Positions 12,632 through 21,165 of a stretch of 64,000 nt of DNA are shown piece after piece. This DNA comes from Roseiarcus sp963787135 (GTDB taxonomy: Bacteria > Pseudomonadota > Alphaproteobacteria > Rhizobiales > Beijerinckiaceae), in contig CAWBBW010000026.1 in NCBI GenBank assembly GCA_963787135.1, forward strand, positions 1-64,000. The letters are read 5' to 3'. Position 1 is the stretch's first letter. Each line of letters starts with the position of its first letter. The notes under the pieces were generated by a model. The model worked only from the letters and a program-made list of their open reading frames with translations. It searched no databases and had not been told where the DNA came from. Position numbers and translations under genes: made by a program.

Positions 12632-13617
12632 ACGCGCTCGCGGCGGCGGCTCCGTGCGCCGGTTTCCGCGGCGGCCGGCGCGACGAGCGGGCCGAGCGCG
12701 GCGACGATCGCCTCGACGCTCGGGCGGGGGCCGGCTTCGTGGGCGTCGAGCCCGCGCCGCATCGCCGCCACATGGGCCGGCGTGTTGCCGCAACAGCCGC
12801 CGATGATGCGCGCGCCGCAATCGGCCGCAAGCCCGGCATAGGCCTCCATCAGCTCGGGCGTGCCGGAATAGTGGATTTCGGCGCCATGCCATTGCGGCAC
12901 GCCAGCGTTGGCCTTGGCGATCAGCGGCGCGTCCGCATCCGCCGCGCTCATGGCGAGGATCGCGACGAGCAGATCGGACGCGCCGACGCCGCAGTTCGCG
13001 CCATAGGCGAGGGGCTTCGGATCGAAACCCTCGACCAGGGCGCCGAGCGCGGCCGGCGCGACTCCCATCATCGTTCGGCCGGCGGTGTCGAAGCTCGCGG
13101 TGACGACAAACGGCATGCCGACCCTGGTGGCGGCAGCTGCGGCCGCGCGAATTTCCTCGGCGGCGGACATGGTCTCGATCCAGACGATGTCCGCGCCGCC
13201 TTGCCTCAAGCCCTCGATCTGCTCGACGAACACCTCGACCGCATCGTCCTCGCCAAGCGGCCCGAGCGGGGCAAAGATATCGCCGGTCGGACCGACCGAC
13301 CCCGCCACGACGACGCGCCGGCCCGCCGCGTCGGCGACCGTGCGGGCGTTCTGAGCGGCGAGGCGGTTGAGCTCGCGGGCGCGCGCCTCAAGTCCGTGCA
13401 GCGCCAGGCGCCGGCGATTGCCGCCAAAACTGTTGGTCAAGACGATGTCGGCGCCGGCCTCGACGAAGGCCTGGTGCAAGGCCTGAATCCGGTCGGGATG
13501 GACGGCGTTCCACAACTCCGGGGTCTCGCCGGAAGCCAGGCCCATGGCGAAGAGATTAGTGCCGGTGGCGCCGTCCGCCAGGAGCGGCCGGCCCTCGGCC
13601 AGAAGAGTTTGCAGCAT
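12628..13617 (-). CDS. Homocysteine S-methyltransferase family protein
   Basis: 329-aa Zn-dependent methyltransferase. DGATGTNLF at the N-terminus and the three thiolate ligands in GANCGVG and GGCCGNTP are the homocysteine-binding fold of BHMT and of the MetH N-terminal domain. In rhizobia such stand-alone proteins serve as betaine-homocysteine methyltransferases (Bmt), which is the likeliest role; S-methylmethionine is the alternative donor. The start at 13617 is taken from the family N-terminus; its ribosome-binding site is poor. It is coupled to rluD by a 4-nt overlap. I found no SAM riboswitch upstream. Confidence 0.87.
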   Translation of the reverse strand: MLQTLLAEGRPLLADGATGTNLFAMGLASGETPELWNAVHPDRIQALHQAFVEAGADIVLTNSFGGNRRRLALHGLEARARELNRLAAQNARTVADAAGRRVVVAGSVGPTGDIFAPLGPLGEDDAVEVFVEQIEGLRQGGADIVWIETMSAAEEIRAAAAAATRVGMPFVVTASFDTAGRTMMGVAPAALGALVEGFDPKPLAYGANCGVGASDLLVAILAMSAADADAPLIAKANAGVPQWHGAEIHYSGTPELMEAYAGLAADCGARIIGGCCGNTPAHVAAMRRGLDAHEAGPRPSVEAIVAALGPLVAPAAAETGARSRRRERV

Positions 13618-13707
13618 GTCCGATCTCGTGAAAGCGCCTGGGGCGCAAGTTTGAGCCTGATTAGGCGCGCTTGGCGGCCGGCGCAAGGCGCGCCTTTCGG
13701 GGGGCGA

Positions 13708-13736
13708 TTGTGCAGCGGGGCAAAGGCTGATAACGC
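13708..13736 (+). promoter_or_regulatory. Promoter of first radical SAM copy
   Basis: TTGTGC, 17-bp spacer, TAACGC, 66 nt before the start codon. The same arrangement (TTGTGT-N17-TATCGC) recurs before the second copy at 15962-15990 inside a conserved block of about 36 bp. Conservation between the copies is the main support. Confidence 0.5.
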
Positions 13737-13802
13737 TCGGGCGACCGACGAGGGCGACATTGCATGGGCAGCGGGGCAGTGGAATCGCGGGAACAGAGAA
13801 CC

Positions 13803-15623
13803 ATGTCCGAAGTCGCGAAGCGACGCCGATTTTTGCTGTTCCTCATCAAGCCGTCGCATTACGACGATGATGGTTATGTGATCCAGTGGTTCCGGTCGGC
13901 GCTGCCGTCGAACTCGCTCGCCTGCCTCTATGGAATCGCGCAGGACGCGATGCAGACCGCCGCGCTCGGCGACGACGTCGACATCGAGATTTTCGCGGTC
14001 GACGAAACCAACGAACGCATCCGGCCCGACCGAATCGCGCGTCAGATCAAAGACGCCGGCGGGCTGGGACTGGTCGGCCTCGTCGGCGTGCAATCGAATC
14101 AGTACCCGCGCGCGCTCGACATCGCCCGTCCGCTGAGGGCGGCGGGGATCCCGGTCTGCATCGGCGGCTTCCATGTCTCGGGCTGCCTCGCAATGCTGCC
14201 GGAAAGGCCGGAATCGCTGAACGAAGCGCTCGCGATGGGCATTTCGCTCTTCGCCGGCGAGGCGGAGGGGCGGTTCGAAGAGGTGCTGCAGGACGCTGCG
14301 GCCGGAACCTTGAAGCCCATCTACAACCACCTCAATGATCTGCCGGGGCTCGAGGGCGCGCCCAATCCCATTCTGCCGCCCGAGCGCGTGGGCCGCACCA
14401 TCGGCATGTTCTCGAGCTTCGACGCCGGCCGCGGCTGCCCGTTTCTGTGCTCGTTCTGCACCATCATCAACGTGCAGGGCCGCAAGTCGCGCTATCGCAC
14501 CGCCGACGACATCGAGCGCCTCGTGCGCTCCAACCACGCCAGCGGCATCCGCTACTTTCTCATCACCGATGACAATCTGGCGCGCAACCGCAACTGGGAG
14601 GCGATCTTCGACCGGCTCATTGCGCTCCGCGACGAGGGGCTGAATTCGCGCTTCGTCATTCAGGTCGACACGGCGTGCCATAAAATCCCGCGCTTCATCG
14701 AGAAGGCGGCGGCGGCCGGCGTGAGGCGCGTGTTCATCGGGCTCGAGAACATCAATCCCGACAGCTTGAGCGGCGCGAAAAAGAAGCAGAACCACATCAC
14801 CGACTATCGCGAGATGCTGCAGGCGTGGCGCAAGGTGCGCTGCATCTCCTATTGCGGCTACATCCTGGGCTTCCCGAACGACACGCCCAAATCGATCGTG
14901 CGCGACATCGAGATCATCAAGCACGAGCTGCCGCTCGACATTCTCGAGTTCTCCTGCCTGACCCCGCTGCCCGGCAGCGAGGACCACGCCAAGATGGTGG
15001 CGGCGGGCGGCTCGATCGACCCCGACCTCAACAAGTTCGATCTCGAACATGTCGTCTGCGACCATCCGCGCATGACGCGCGACGAGTGGCAGGACGCCTA
15101 TCGTCAGGCGTGGCGGACCTATTACACCGAGGACCACATCAGGACGGTGATCCGCCGCGCGGCGGCCGGCGGCCCGCGGGCCGACACGGTCGCGTACCTA
15201 TTGGTGTGGTTCTGGGCGAGCTGGGAGTTCTACAACATCTACCCGCTCGAGTCGGGCCTCATCCGCCGCAAGGTCCGGCTCGACCGCCGGCCTGGCATGG
15301 CGATCGAGAGCGCGCTCACCTTCTATCCGCGCTATGTCGCGGGCCTCATCGTCAAGCACGCCAGGATCCTCGCCGCATTCGCCAGGATCTACTGGTTCGC
15401 GCGAAAGGTTTCACGCGATCCCGAGGCGCGCAACTACACCGACGCGGCGCTGACCGAACTCCTCCGCCGATTTCGATTCGCTCGAGATGTACCAGCTCTC
15501 CGAATCGGCCCGCGCGGCGGGGGCCAAGGCGAAGCGGCTCGAGGGCCGCCACCACGCCGCCGCGGCGGCGAAGGCAGACGCGGCGGAGTAGGCGGGCCTG
15601 CTTTCAGAGCGGCAAGACCATAA
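13803..15623 (+). CDS. B12-binding-domain radical SAM protein (copy 1, frameshifted tail)
   Basis: Radical SAM enzyme with an N-terminal cobalamin-binding-like Rossmann region (about residues 10-150, including IGGFHVSGCLAMLPE). The 4Fe-4S motif CPFLCSFC and an AdoMet barrel follow (about 200-420), then a helical C-terminal domain. The reaction is unknown; related proteins do methyl transfers or other carbon chemistry on lipids or cofactors. It is a close tandem copy of the gene at 16055. After DAALTELL near 15460 the frame departs from the sister. The ancestral tail (EMYQLSESARAAGAKAKRLE and a stop at 15589-15591) lies in the next frame, consistent with one extra base. Confidence 0.85.
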   Translation: MSEVAKRRRFLLFLIKPSHYDDDGYVIQWFRSALPSNSLACLYGIAQDAMQTAALGDDVDIEIFAVDETNERIRPDRIARQIKDAGGLGLVGLVGVQSNQYPRALDIARPLRAAGIPVCIGGFHVSGCLAMLPERPESLNEALAMGISLFAGEAEGRFEEVLQDAAAGTLKPIYNHLNDLPGLEGAPNPILPPERVGRTIGMFSSFDAGRGCPFLCSFCTIINVQGRKSRYRTADDIERLVRSNHASGIRYFLITDDNLARNRNWEAIFDRLIALRDEGLNSRFVIQVDTACHKIPRFIEKAAAAGVRRVFIGLENINPDSLSGAKKKQNHITDYREMLQAWRKVRCISYCGYILGFPNDTPKSIVRDIEIIKHELPLDILEFSCLTPLPGSEDHAKMVAAGGSIDPDLNKFDLEHVVCDHPRMTRDEWQDAYRQAWRTYYTEDHIRTVIRRAAAGGPRADTVAYLLVWFWASWEFYNIYPLESGLIRRKVRLDRRPGMAIESALTFYPRYVAGLIVKHARILAAFARIYWFARKVSRDPEARNYTDAALTELLRRFRFARDVPALRIGPRGGGQGEAARGPPPRRRGGEGRRGGVGGPAFRAARP

Positions 15624-15954
15624 CTGCGCTTGACGCGGAGTCAAAGATTCAAAAGCTTCGGCCTGTTTTCAGCCTGCTAACAGGGAGAGGCAGCCGGAGC
15701 GCTGCTCCTGCGCCCATTACCGACTCAATAGAGTATATCTTATCAGTCGCTTGCGCGAATGTTTTCAGCGAATGGCGCCTGAGATGGAGGGCTGGAACAG
15801 GACGCAAATTCGAGCAAAACGGCAGGTATCAGGCGGATAACAGGCGGCTCCGCGGCACGGGATTATGGAACGCGAAGGGTAGCGAAACTAGACCCAACGC
15901 GCGAGGTTGGACCAGACGGACGCGGCCGCGCCTCGCCCGGTCAGTGGCCGCGAA
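15592..15954. other. Spacer between the radical SAM copies with a dispersed repeat
   Basis: No gene is supported here. On the + strand, TTTTCAGCCTGCTAACAGGG (from about 15664) recurs in inverted orientation near 36,685-36,705. Looser AACAGG units follow (GGAACAGGACG, GATAACAGGCGG). The last third shades into the duplicated upstream region of the second radical SAM gene. Confidence 0.6.
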
Positions 15955-15961
15955 GCGGCGA

Positions 15962-15990
15962 TTGTGTGGCGCGGCAAAGACTGTTATCGC
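15962..15990 (+). promoter_or_regulatory. Promoter of second radical SAM copy
   Basis: TTGTGT, 17-bp spacer, TATCGC, 64 nt before the start codon. It matches the block before copy 1 in boxes, spacing and flanking GCGATTGTG and GGCAAAG sequence, so the duplicated unit included its promoter. Confidence 0.5.
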
Positions 15991-16054
15991 TCAAAGAGAC
16001 CAACGACGACGATGGCATTCGAGGGCGGGCGTTTTGGCCCGGGAGCCGAGAACC

Positions 16055-17839
16055 ATGTCCGAAGTCGCGAAACGGCGCAGATTTCTGCTGTTTCTGATCA
16101 AGCCGTCGCATTACGACGACGACGGCTACGTCATCCAGTGGATGAAATCGGCGCTGCCGTCCAATTCGCTCGCGTGCCTCTTCGGCATCGCGCAGGAGTC
16201 GATGCAGACCCAGGCGCTCGGCGAAGACGTCGACATCGAGATTTTCCCGATCGACGAGACCAATACGCGCGTCCGCCCGGACCGCATCGCCCGGCAGATC
16301 AAGCAAGCGGGCGGCCTCGGACTCGTAGGCTTTGTCGGCGTCCAGTCGAACCAGTTCCCGCATGTGCTGGACCTCGCCCGTCCCCTGCGGGCGGCTGGCG
16401 TCAAGGTCTGCATCGGCGGCTTCCATGTCTCGGGTTGCCTCGCGATGCTGCCGGAGAGGCCGGATTCGCTCAACGAGGCGCTCGACCTCGGCATTTCGCT
16501 GTTCGCCGGCGAGGCGGAGGGCCGGTTCGACGAGGTGCTGCGCGACGCCGCGGCCGGAACCCTGAAGCCGATCTACAATTACCTCAATGATCTGCCATCG
16601 CTCGAGGGCGCAACCTATCCGTTCCTGCCGCGCGACCGGGTCGGACGCACGATCGGCATCATCTCGAGCTTCGACGCCGGACGCGGCTGTCCATTCCTCT
16701 GCTCGTTCTGCACCATCATCAATGTGCAGGGCCGCAAGTCGCGCTATCGCACCGCCGACGACGTCGAGCGCCTTGTGCGCTCCAATCACGCCAACGGCGT
16801 CCGCTACTTCTTCATCACCGACGACAATCTGGCGCGCAACCGCAACTGGGAATCGATCTTCGACCGGCTCATTGCGCTCCGCCAGGAGGGGCTCAACTCG
16901 CGCTTCGTGATCCAGGTCGACACGGCCTGCCACAAAGTCCCGCGCTTCATCGAGAAGGCCGGGGCGGCGGGCGTCAAGCGGGTGTTTCTCGGCCTCGAGA
17001 ACATCGATCCCGAGAATTTGAGCGCGGCGAAGAAGAAGCAGAACCATATCGCCGACTATCGCGAGGTCCTGCTTGCGTGGCGCAAGCAGCGCTGCATCAC
17101 CTATTGCGGCTATATTCTGGGCTTTCCGAACGACACGCCCCAATCGATCGTCCGCCACATCGAAGTCATCAAGCGCGAGTTGCCGCTCGACATTCTCGAA
17201 TTCTCCATTCTCACGCCCCTGCCGGGCAGCGAGGATCATGCCAGGGCGGTCGCCGCAGGCGTGCCGATCGACCCGGACCTCAACAAGTTCGATCTCGAAC
17301 ATGTCACGACCGACCACCCGCGCATGTCGCGCGAGGAGTTGCAGGAGGCCTACCGGCTGGCCTGGAGGACGTATTACACCGAGGACCACATCAGGACGGT
17401 CATCCGCCGGGCGGTCGCGGGCGGCCCGCGCCCCGACACGGTCGCCTATCTCGTGACCTGGTTCTGGGCGACCTTCCGCTTCTACAATACCTTCCCGGTG
17501 GAAGCCGGCATGGTCCGGCGCAAGCACCGCCGCGACCGCAGGCCGGGGCTGCCGCTCGAGAACCCCCTGACCTTCTATCCGTGCTATTTTGGCGACCTGA
17601 TCGTCAGCTCCGCCAGGATCGCGGCGCTGTTCGCCAAAGTCCATCTGATGGTGCGCCGGATCGAGCGCGACCCAAATTCGAAGACTTACACCGACGAAGC
17701 ATTGCGGCTAACGGACGACTACGAGCATCAGGAAATGTACCAGCTCTCCGAGGCGGCGCGGCAGGCCGGCGTCAAGGCGAAGCGCGTCGAGGAGCGCCAC
17801 CACTCCGCCGCGGCGGCGAGGGCGGACGCGGCGGAGTGA
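16055..17839 (+). CDS. B12-binding-domain radical SAM protein (copy 2, intact)
   Basis: 594-aa intact sister of the gene at 13803, alike along the whole length up to the copy-1 frameshift. Same layout: cobalamin-binding-like N-terminus, CPFLCSFC cluster motif, AdoMet barrel, and a C-terminal helical domain ending in an Ala-rich tail. GGGAG precedes the ATG. The stop overlaps the GTG of the DUF3237 gene (GTGA), which couples the two. Substrate is unknown. The lipid-like context of many cobalamin radical SAM proteins is only a guess; neighbours give no pathway. Confidence 0.88.
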   Translation: MSEVAKRRRFLLFLIKPSHYDDDGYVIQWMKSALPSNSLACLFGIAQESMQTQALGEDVDIEIFPIDETNTRVRPDRIARQIKQAGGLGLVGFVGVQSNQFPHVLDLARPLRAAGVKVCIGGFHVSGCLAMLPERPDSLNEALDLGISLFAGEAEGRFDEVLRDAAAGTLKPIYNYLNDLPSLEGATYPFLPRDRVGRTIGIISSFDAGRGCPFLCSFCTIINVQGRKSRYRTADDVERLVRSNHANGVRYFFITDDNLARNRNWESIFDRLIALRQEGLNSRFVIQVDTACHKVPRFIEKAGAAGVKRVFLGLENIDPENLSAAKKKQNHIADYREVLLAWRKQRCITYCGYILGFPNDTPQSIVRHIEVIKRELPLDILEFSILTPLPGSEDHARAVAAGVPIDPDLNKFDLEHVTTDHPRMSREELQEAYRLAWRTYYTEDHIRTVIRRAVAGGPRPDTVAYLVTWFWATFRFYNTFPVEAGMVRRKHRRDRRPGLPLENPLTFYPCYFGDLIVSSARIAALFAKVHLMVRRIERDPNSKTYTDEALRLTDDYEHQEMYQLSEAARQAGVKAKRVEERHHSAAAARADAAE

Positions 17840-18318
17840 GCGACGATCTGCCTGAGGTTCTACGGAACGTGCGGACGCGCCCGTTGCTGGTCCTACGCCT
17901 CAGCGCCCGCAAGCTCGAGATCATCGGTCCCACTCCGGCGGGAATCCGTCGCGTCGGCGTGATTTTCGGCGGATCATTTGCTGGCGAGAGGCTCTCCGGC
18001 GAGGTGCTCGACGGCGGCGCCGACTGGCAGATCGTTCGCAGCGACGGCGCGACCACCCTCGATGTCCGGCTGATGCTCAAAACCCACGACGGCGCTCTGA
18101 TCGGCATGAGCTATCGAGGAATACGCCACGGTCCGCCCGACATTATCGCGCGCATCGAGGCCGGCGAAACCGTCGATCCCGCAACCCATTATTTCCGCAG
18201 CGCGCCCTTCTTCGAGACCGCGGCCCCGAACTACGACTGGATCAATCGCATCGTCGCGATCGGGATTGGCCATCGCCAGGCTGACGGACCCGTCTATAGC
18301 GTCTTCGAGGTGTTGTGA
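17836..18318 (+). CDS. DUF3237 family protein
   Basis: 160-aa protein matching the DUF3237/UPF0311 pattern: GVIFGGSFAGERLSGEVLDG, then GADWQIVRSDG, LDVRLMLKTHDGALI, and a Y-F-R-S-APFFET block before YDWINRIVAIG. The fold is a small beta-barrel of unknown function. The GTG start at 17836 overlaps the radical SAM stop, so the two are probably made together. This offers the only partner clue for the duplicated radical SAM enzymes. Confidence 0.8.
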   Translation: MSDDLPEVLRNVRTRPLLVLRLSARKLEIIGPTPAGIRRVGVIFGGSFAGERLSGEVLDGGADWQIVRSDGATTLDVRLMLKTHDGALIGMSYRGIRHGPPDIIARIEAGETVDPATHYFRSAPFFETAAPNYDWINRIVAIGIGHRQADGPVYSVFEVL

Positions 18319-18420
18319 TCCGCGCCGCCCGCTGAGGCGGATATCCATTCTCGATCAGACAAGATATCCTTCCGGCGACGGCCATGAGGCTGACAGGGCG
18401 GAGCGGGGCGCCGCCGCGTG

Positions 18421-18450
18421 CCTTCTCTCCGCTCGCGGGGAGAGGGGGAG
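18421..18450. repeat. REP-like palindromic repeat
   Basis: CCTTCTCTCC-GCTCGC-GGGGAGAGG forms a short stem-loop. Related sequences occur near 19,405-19,475, 19,580-19,625 and 27,335-27,440. It lies just before the DUF4239 start, so an upstream extension of that gene through it is not coding. Confidence 0.6.
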
Positions 18451-18479
18451 TTGGGCGAGAATACGGGGCGACGGGACCA

Positions 18480-19259
18480 ATGCATTCCTTGACACGAGCG
18501 GCCGGCATCGCCGCGATCCTCTTCGGCGCGAGCGTCGTCGGCATGCTGCTGCAATGGGTGGTGCCGGCCGATGTGCTGACCGCTTCCAAGGGCACGGTCG
18601 GCGCAATGGTCGGGCTCGTCACCCTCCTGCTGGCGCTGGTCCTCGGCCTCCTCGTTTTTACCGCGTTCTCTCTTTTTACCACGCAGCGGGACGAGGCCTA
18701 TTCGCTCGGGCCGGTGATCGTCGAGCTCGATCTCGCTCTCGAACAATACGGGCCGGAGGCCGCCGGTGGCCGCGCGGGTCTGAGATCCGTGCTCGAACGT
18801 TCCCGGGTCCGCTTCTTCGGCGACCTGAAGCAGGGGCCGCAGCCCTTCACCTTCGAGGAGATGCGGACGATATTTCACGGGCTCAACACCTATTTCGACG
18901 GCTTGAAACCGGCGACCGATTCGCAGCGCGCTCTGCTGACGACGGCGAAGGATCAGATCAGAAAATTCGCCGACGTGCAGATGCTGATGGCGCGCCAGCT
19001 CGCCAATCCTTTTCCGCCCTACGTGCTCGCCGTAGTGGTCTGCTGGGCCTCGGCGCTTTTCCTGGGCAACGGACTGGTTGCGACGCCGAACACGGTCAGC
19101 GTCCTCGCGCATCTGGCCGGCGCCGCCGCCATCGGCAGCGCGATCTTCCTGATCCTTGAACTCAGCTCGCCCTATACTGGCGTCGTCAGGCTCTCGTCCG
19201 CCGGGATCGACAGGCTGCTGCAGGTGCTGGCGGAGGCGAAGGGGAAGGGCGGGGAGTAG
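18480..19259 (+). CDS. DUF4239 (bestrophin-like) membrane protein
   Basis: 259-aa integral membrane protein with hydrophobic segments at about residues 8-28, 40-62, 178-200 and 206-224. Between them is a soluble loop rich in charged residues (FFGDLKQGPQPFTFEEM). This is the DUF4239 layout, annotated as bestrophin-like; function is not established. The Met at 18480 is used because the longer frame runs through a palindromic repeat. It stands apart from its neighbours, with repeats on both sides. Confidence 0.75.
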   Translation: MHSLTRAAGIAAILFGASVVGMLLQWVVPADVLTASKGTVGAMVGLVTLLLALVLGLLVFTAFSLFTTQRDEAYSLGPVIVELDLALEQYGPEAAGGRAGLRSVLERSRVRFFGDLKQGPQPFTFEEMRTIFHGLNTYFDGLKPATDSQRALLTTAKDQIRKFADVQMLMARQLANPFPPYVLAVVVCWASALFLGNGLVATPNTVSVLAHLAGAAAIGSAIFLILELSSPYTGVVRLSSAGIDRLLQVLAEAKGKGGE

Positions 19260-19806
19260 CGGATACTGGGTCGGGCATGGGGGTTGAGTAAACTGTCCCC
19301 GTAACCCGGATAATTCGACGCTCAACCGGTTCCCTCTAAAAAGACCTCGACGCGCCTCGCGCCGCCTCCGTGTTTAGGATGACGGGAATTTGGCGTGCCG
19401 AAATGGCGCCCTTCTCCGCGAAGCGGGGAAGGTGGCGGGCGAATGCCCGACGGATGGGGTGTGAAATGAGGCACAGCCCGGTTCCCGTATACTTTGTCCC
19501 TCGGACTGGGCCTGGGGGCCAGAGTCAGGTGAAATTAGGGGATGAAGAGAATTTAGACGTGACGCGATGGTGTACATATGGGAAAGGGGAGGAAAGGTGG
19601 GGCGAAGCCCGACGGATGGGGTGTGGAAAGCAGGTCCGGATCGATGCAGGTTCGCAGTGACGGTCGTGCAATGCGCCTGACTTTGAAATGGTGGACCAAA
19701 CCCCATCCGGCGCCATAGCCCGTAGAAGGACGGGCGTCTCTCGACGCCCTATCTCGCCGCGTCCTGGGACGTGGGGAAGGGGTCACGCCTGTGATAGGCA
19801 GACAAG
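19260..19806. other. Non-coding stretch with palindromic repeats
   Basis: No gene is supported. Two diverged copies of a repeat are visible: CCTTCTCCGCGAAGCGGGG followed by AAGGTGGCGGGCGAATGCCC (19,407-19,455), and GGTGGGGCGAAGCCCGACGG (about 19,599-19,618). Both are followed by GATGGGGTGTG. Confidence 0.6.
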
Positions 19807-19992
19807 ATGGACGAGCTGCCGCGTTTCCGTCAGTCCTCGCGCAAGTTCGCTCGGGCGCAGCGTCAGAACATGACGAGGGCAGAGACCATGCTTTGGCGCG
19901 CGGTGCGGAACCATCAAATCGACGGACACGGCTTTCGCAGGCAAACCCCGATCGGCCCCTATTTCGCGGACTTCGCTTGTCTTGCGCGAAAA
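19807..19992 (+). pseudogene. Truncated DUF559 protein
   Basis: The reading ARAQRQNMTRAETMLWRAVR, then GHGFRRQTPIGPYFADFAC, is the N-terminal half of the DUF559 (restriction-endonuclease-like) family. The family's catalytic IELDGGQH region that should follow is missing. Similarity stops near 19,992, just before a palindrome and an IS110-family element, so the gene was probably cut by that insertion and its 3' half is lost. Confidence 0.65.
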
Positions 19993-20024
19993 TATCTGTC
20001 GTCGAACGACTTAAGGCTTGGGAT

Positions 20025-20056
20025 GACCGCCTGGGGGTGGCCACCCCCAGGCGGTC
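20025..20056. repeat. 32-bp perfect palindrome
   Basis: GACCGCCTGGGGGTGG is followed directly by its exact reverse complement, with no loop. It lies between the DUF559 break and the IS110 transposase frame. It may be part of the non-coding end of the element, its target, or a genomic hairpin repeat. Confidence 0.8.
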
Positions 20057-20159
20057 GGGCGAGCGGGATCGTAGCCCCTCTGGCTTGGCTCCGTGGATGA
20101 GCAGGATCCGTCCGTCCTTTGACGCTTGGCCTGAACAGATGATGGGGAGCAAGTCCCGC

Positions 20160-21097
20160 ATGCAAGGCAAGGCGCCGTCACAGCAAAGCGTCAGAACACA
20201 AGTCTACCTCGGAATCGACGTCGGTAAAGCGAGGCTCGACGTCTTTATCGATCCGCTCGGCAGAAGGCTCGCTGGCACAAACAACGGCAGATGTGAAACG
20301 GATCAAGAAGGCGATACCGACAGGGATGTGGCGCTCATGGTTTCGAGGCGACCGGGAAGTTTACGCTGGTTCTTCGATTTCCACGACGAGCGGGTTCCGG
20401 GTCGCCGTGGTCAATCCGGCCCGCTCGCGCAAGTTCGCCGACGCCGTCGGCGCGCTCGCCAAAACGGATGCATCATCGGCGGACTGCCGATCGTCATCGA
20501 GCGCATTCGCGCGGCGTTGCGCGAGACATCGAAGCTTCTGGAGAAGCGCGGGCGCGCCGACGGGGTGGAAAACAGGGACGCGTCAATAAGAGGTTCGCGA
20601 TGAGGTCCGTGCAGCTGATCCGCGAGCTGAGGTGTCTGCTGCGGGCCCACGAAACCGCCATCGCCAACCTCGAGGCCGAAATCCGCCGCCGGTTCGACGC
20701 CGATCCCGCCCTTGCCCGCCGCTTCGAAATCCTCACCTCGATCCCCGGCGTCGGCCCGTGCGCCGCTGTCGCCCTCATCGCCGGCGTGATCGAACTCGGC
20801 CAACTCTCCGCCAAAGAGATCGCCATGATCGTCGGCCTTGCCCCCGTCGCCGACGACAGCGGCCAGCGCCGCGGAACGCGCGCCATCAGAGGCGGACGGG
20901 CCCATGTCCGGGCTGCTCTTTATATGCCAGCCAACAGCGCCGCTCGGCACAATCCGGACTTGAAAGCCTTCTACGACCGTCTCATCGCCAGCGGAAAAAA
21001 GCCCAAAGTCGCCATCACCGCCGTCATGCGAAAGCTCGCAATTCTCGCCAATACCCTCGTCGGTCAAAATAGACTCTGGGAGCCTCATCACGCTTGA
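20160..21097 (+). mobile_element. IS110-family element, transposase frameshifted
   Basis: The transposase is in three frames. The DEDD N-terminus (YLGIDVGKARLDVFIDPLG) starts after an ATG at 20160. The next piece (VKRIKKA and later VVNPARSRKFADAVGALAKTD) is in a second frame from about 20,290. The C-terminal domain (ILTSIPGVGPCAAVALIAG and later AVMRKLAILANTLVG) is in a third frame and ends at 21097. Part of the middle is missing, so it is inactive. IS110 elements lack terminal inverted repeats, so the ends are not defined. Confidence 0.85.
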
Positions 21098-21165
21098 CTC
21101 CCATCACAGATGCTCATCCGTCGTTGCTTCGCAACGCCACCCCAGCAGAGCTGGGGAAGGAAGTC

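Noticed and set aside
13618..13802. Possible SAM riboswitch before the homocysteine methyltransferase
   Set aside because: No SAM-II or SAM-I core sequence could be matched by eye.
13437..15137. 566-aa open frame opposite the first radical SAM gene
   Set aside because: Antisense shadow; a similar shadow occurs opposite the second copy because the sequence is duplicated.
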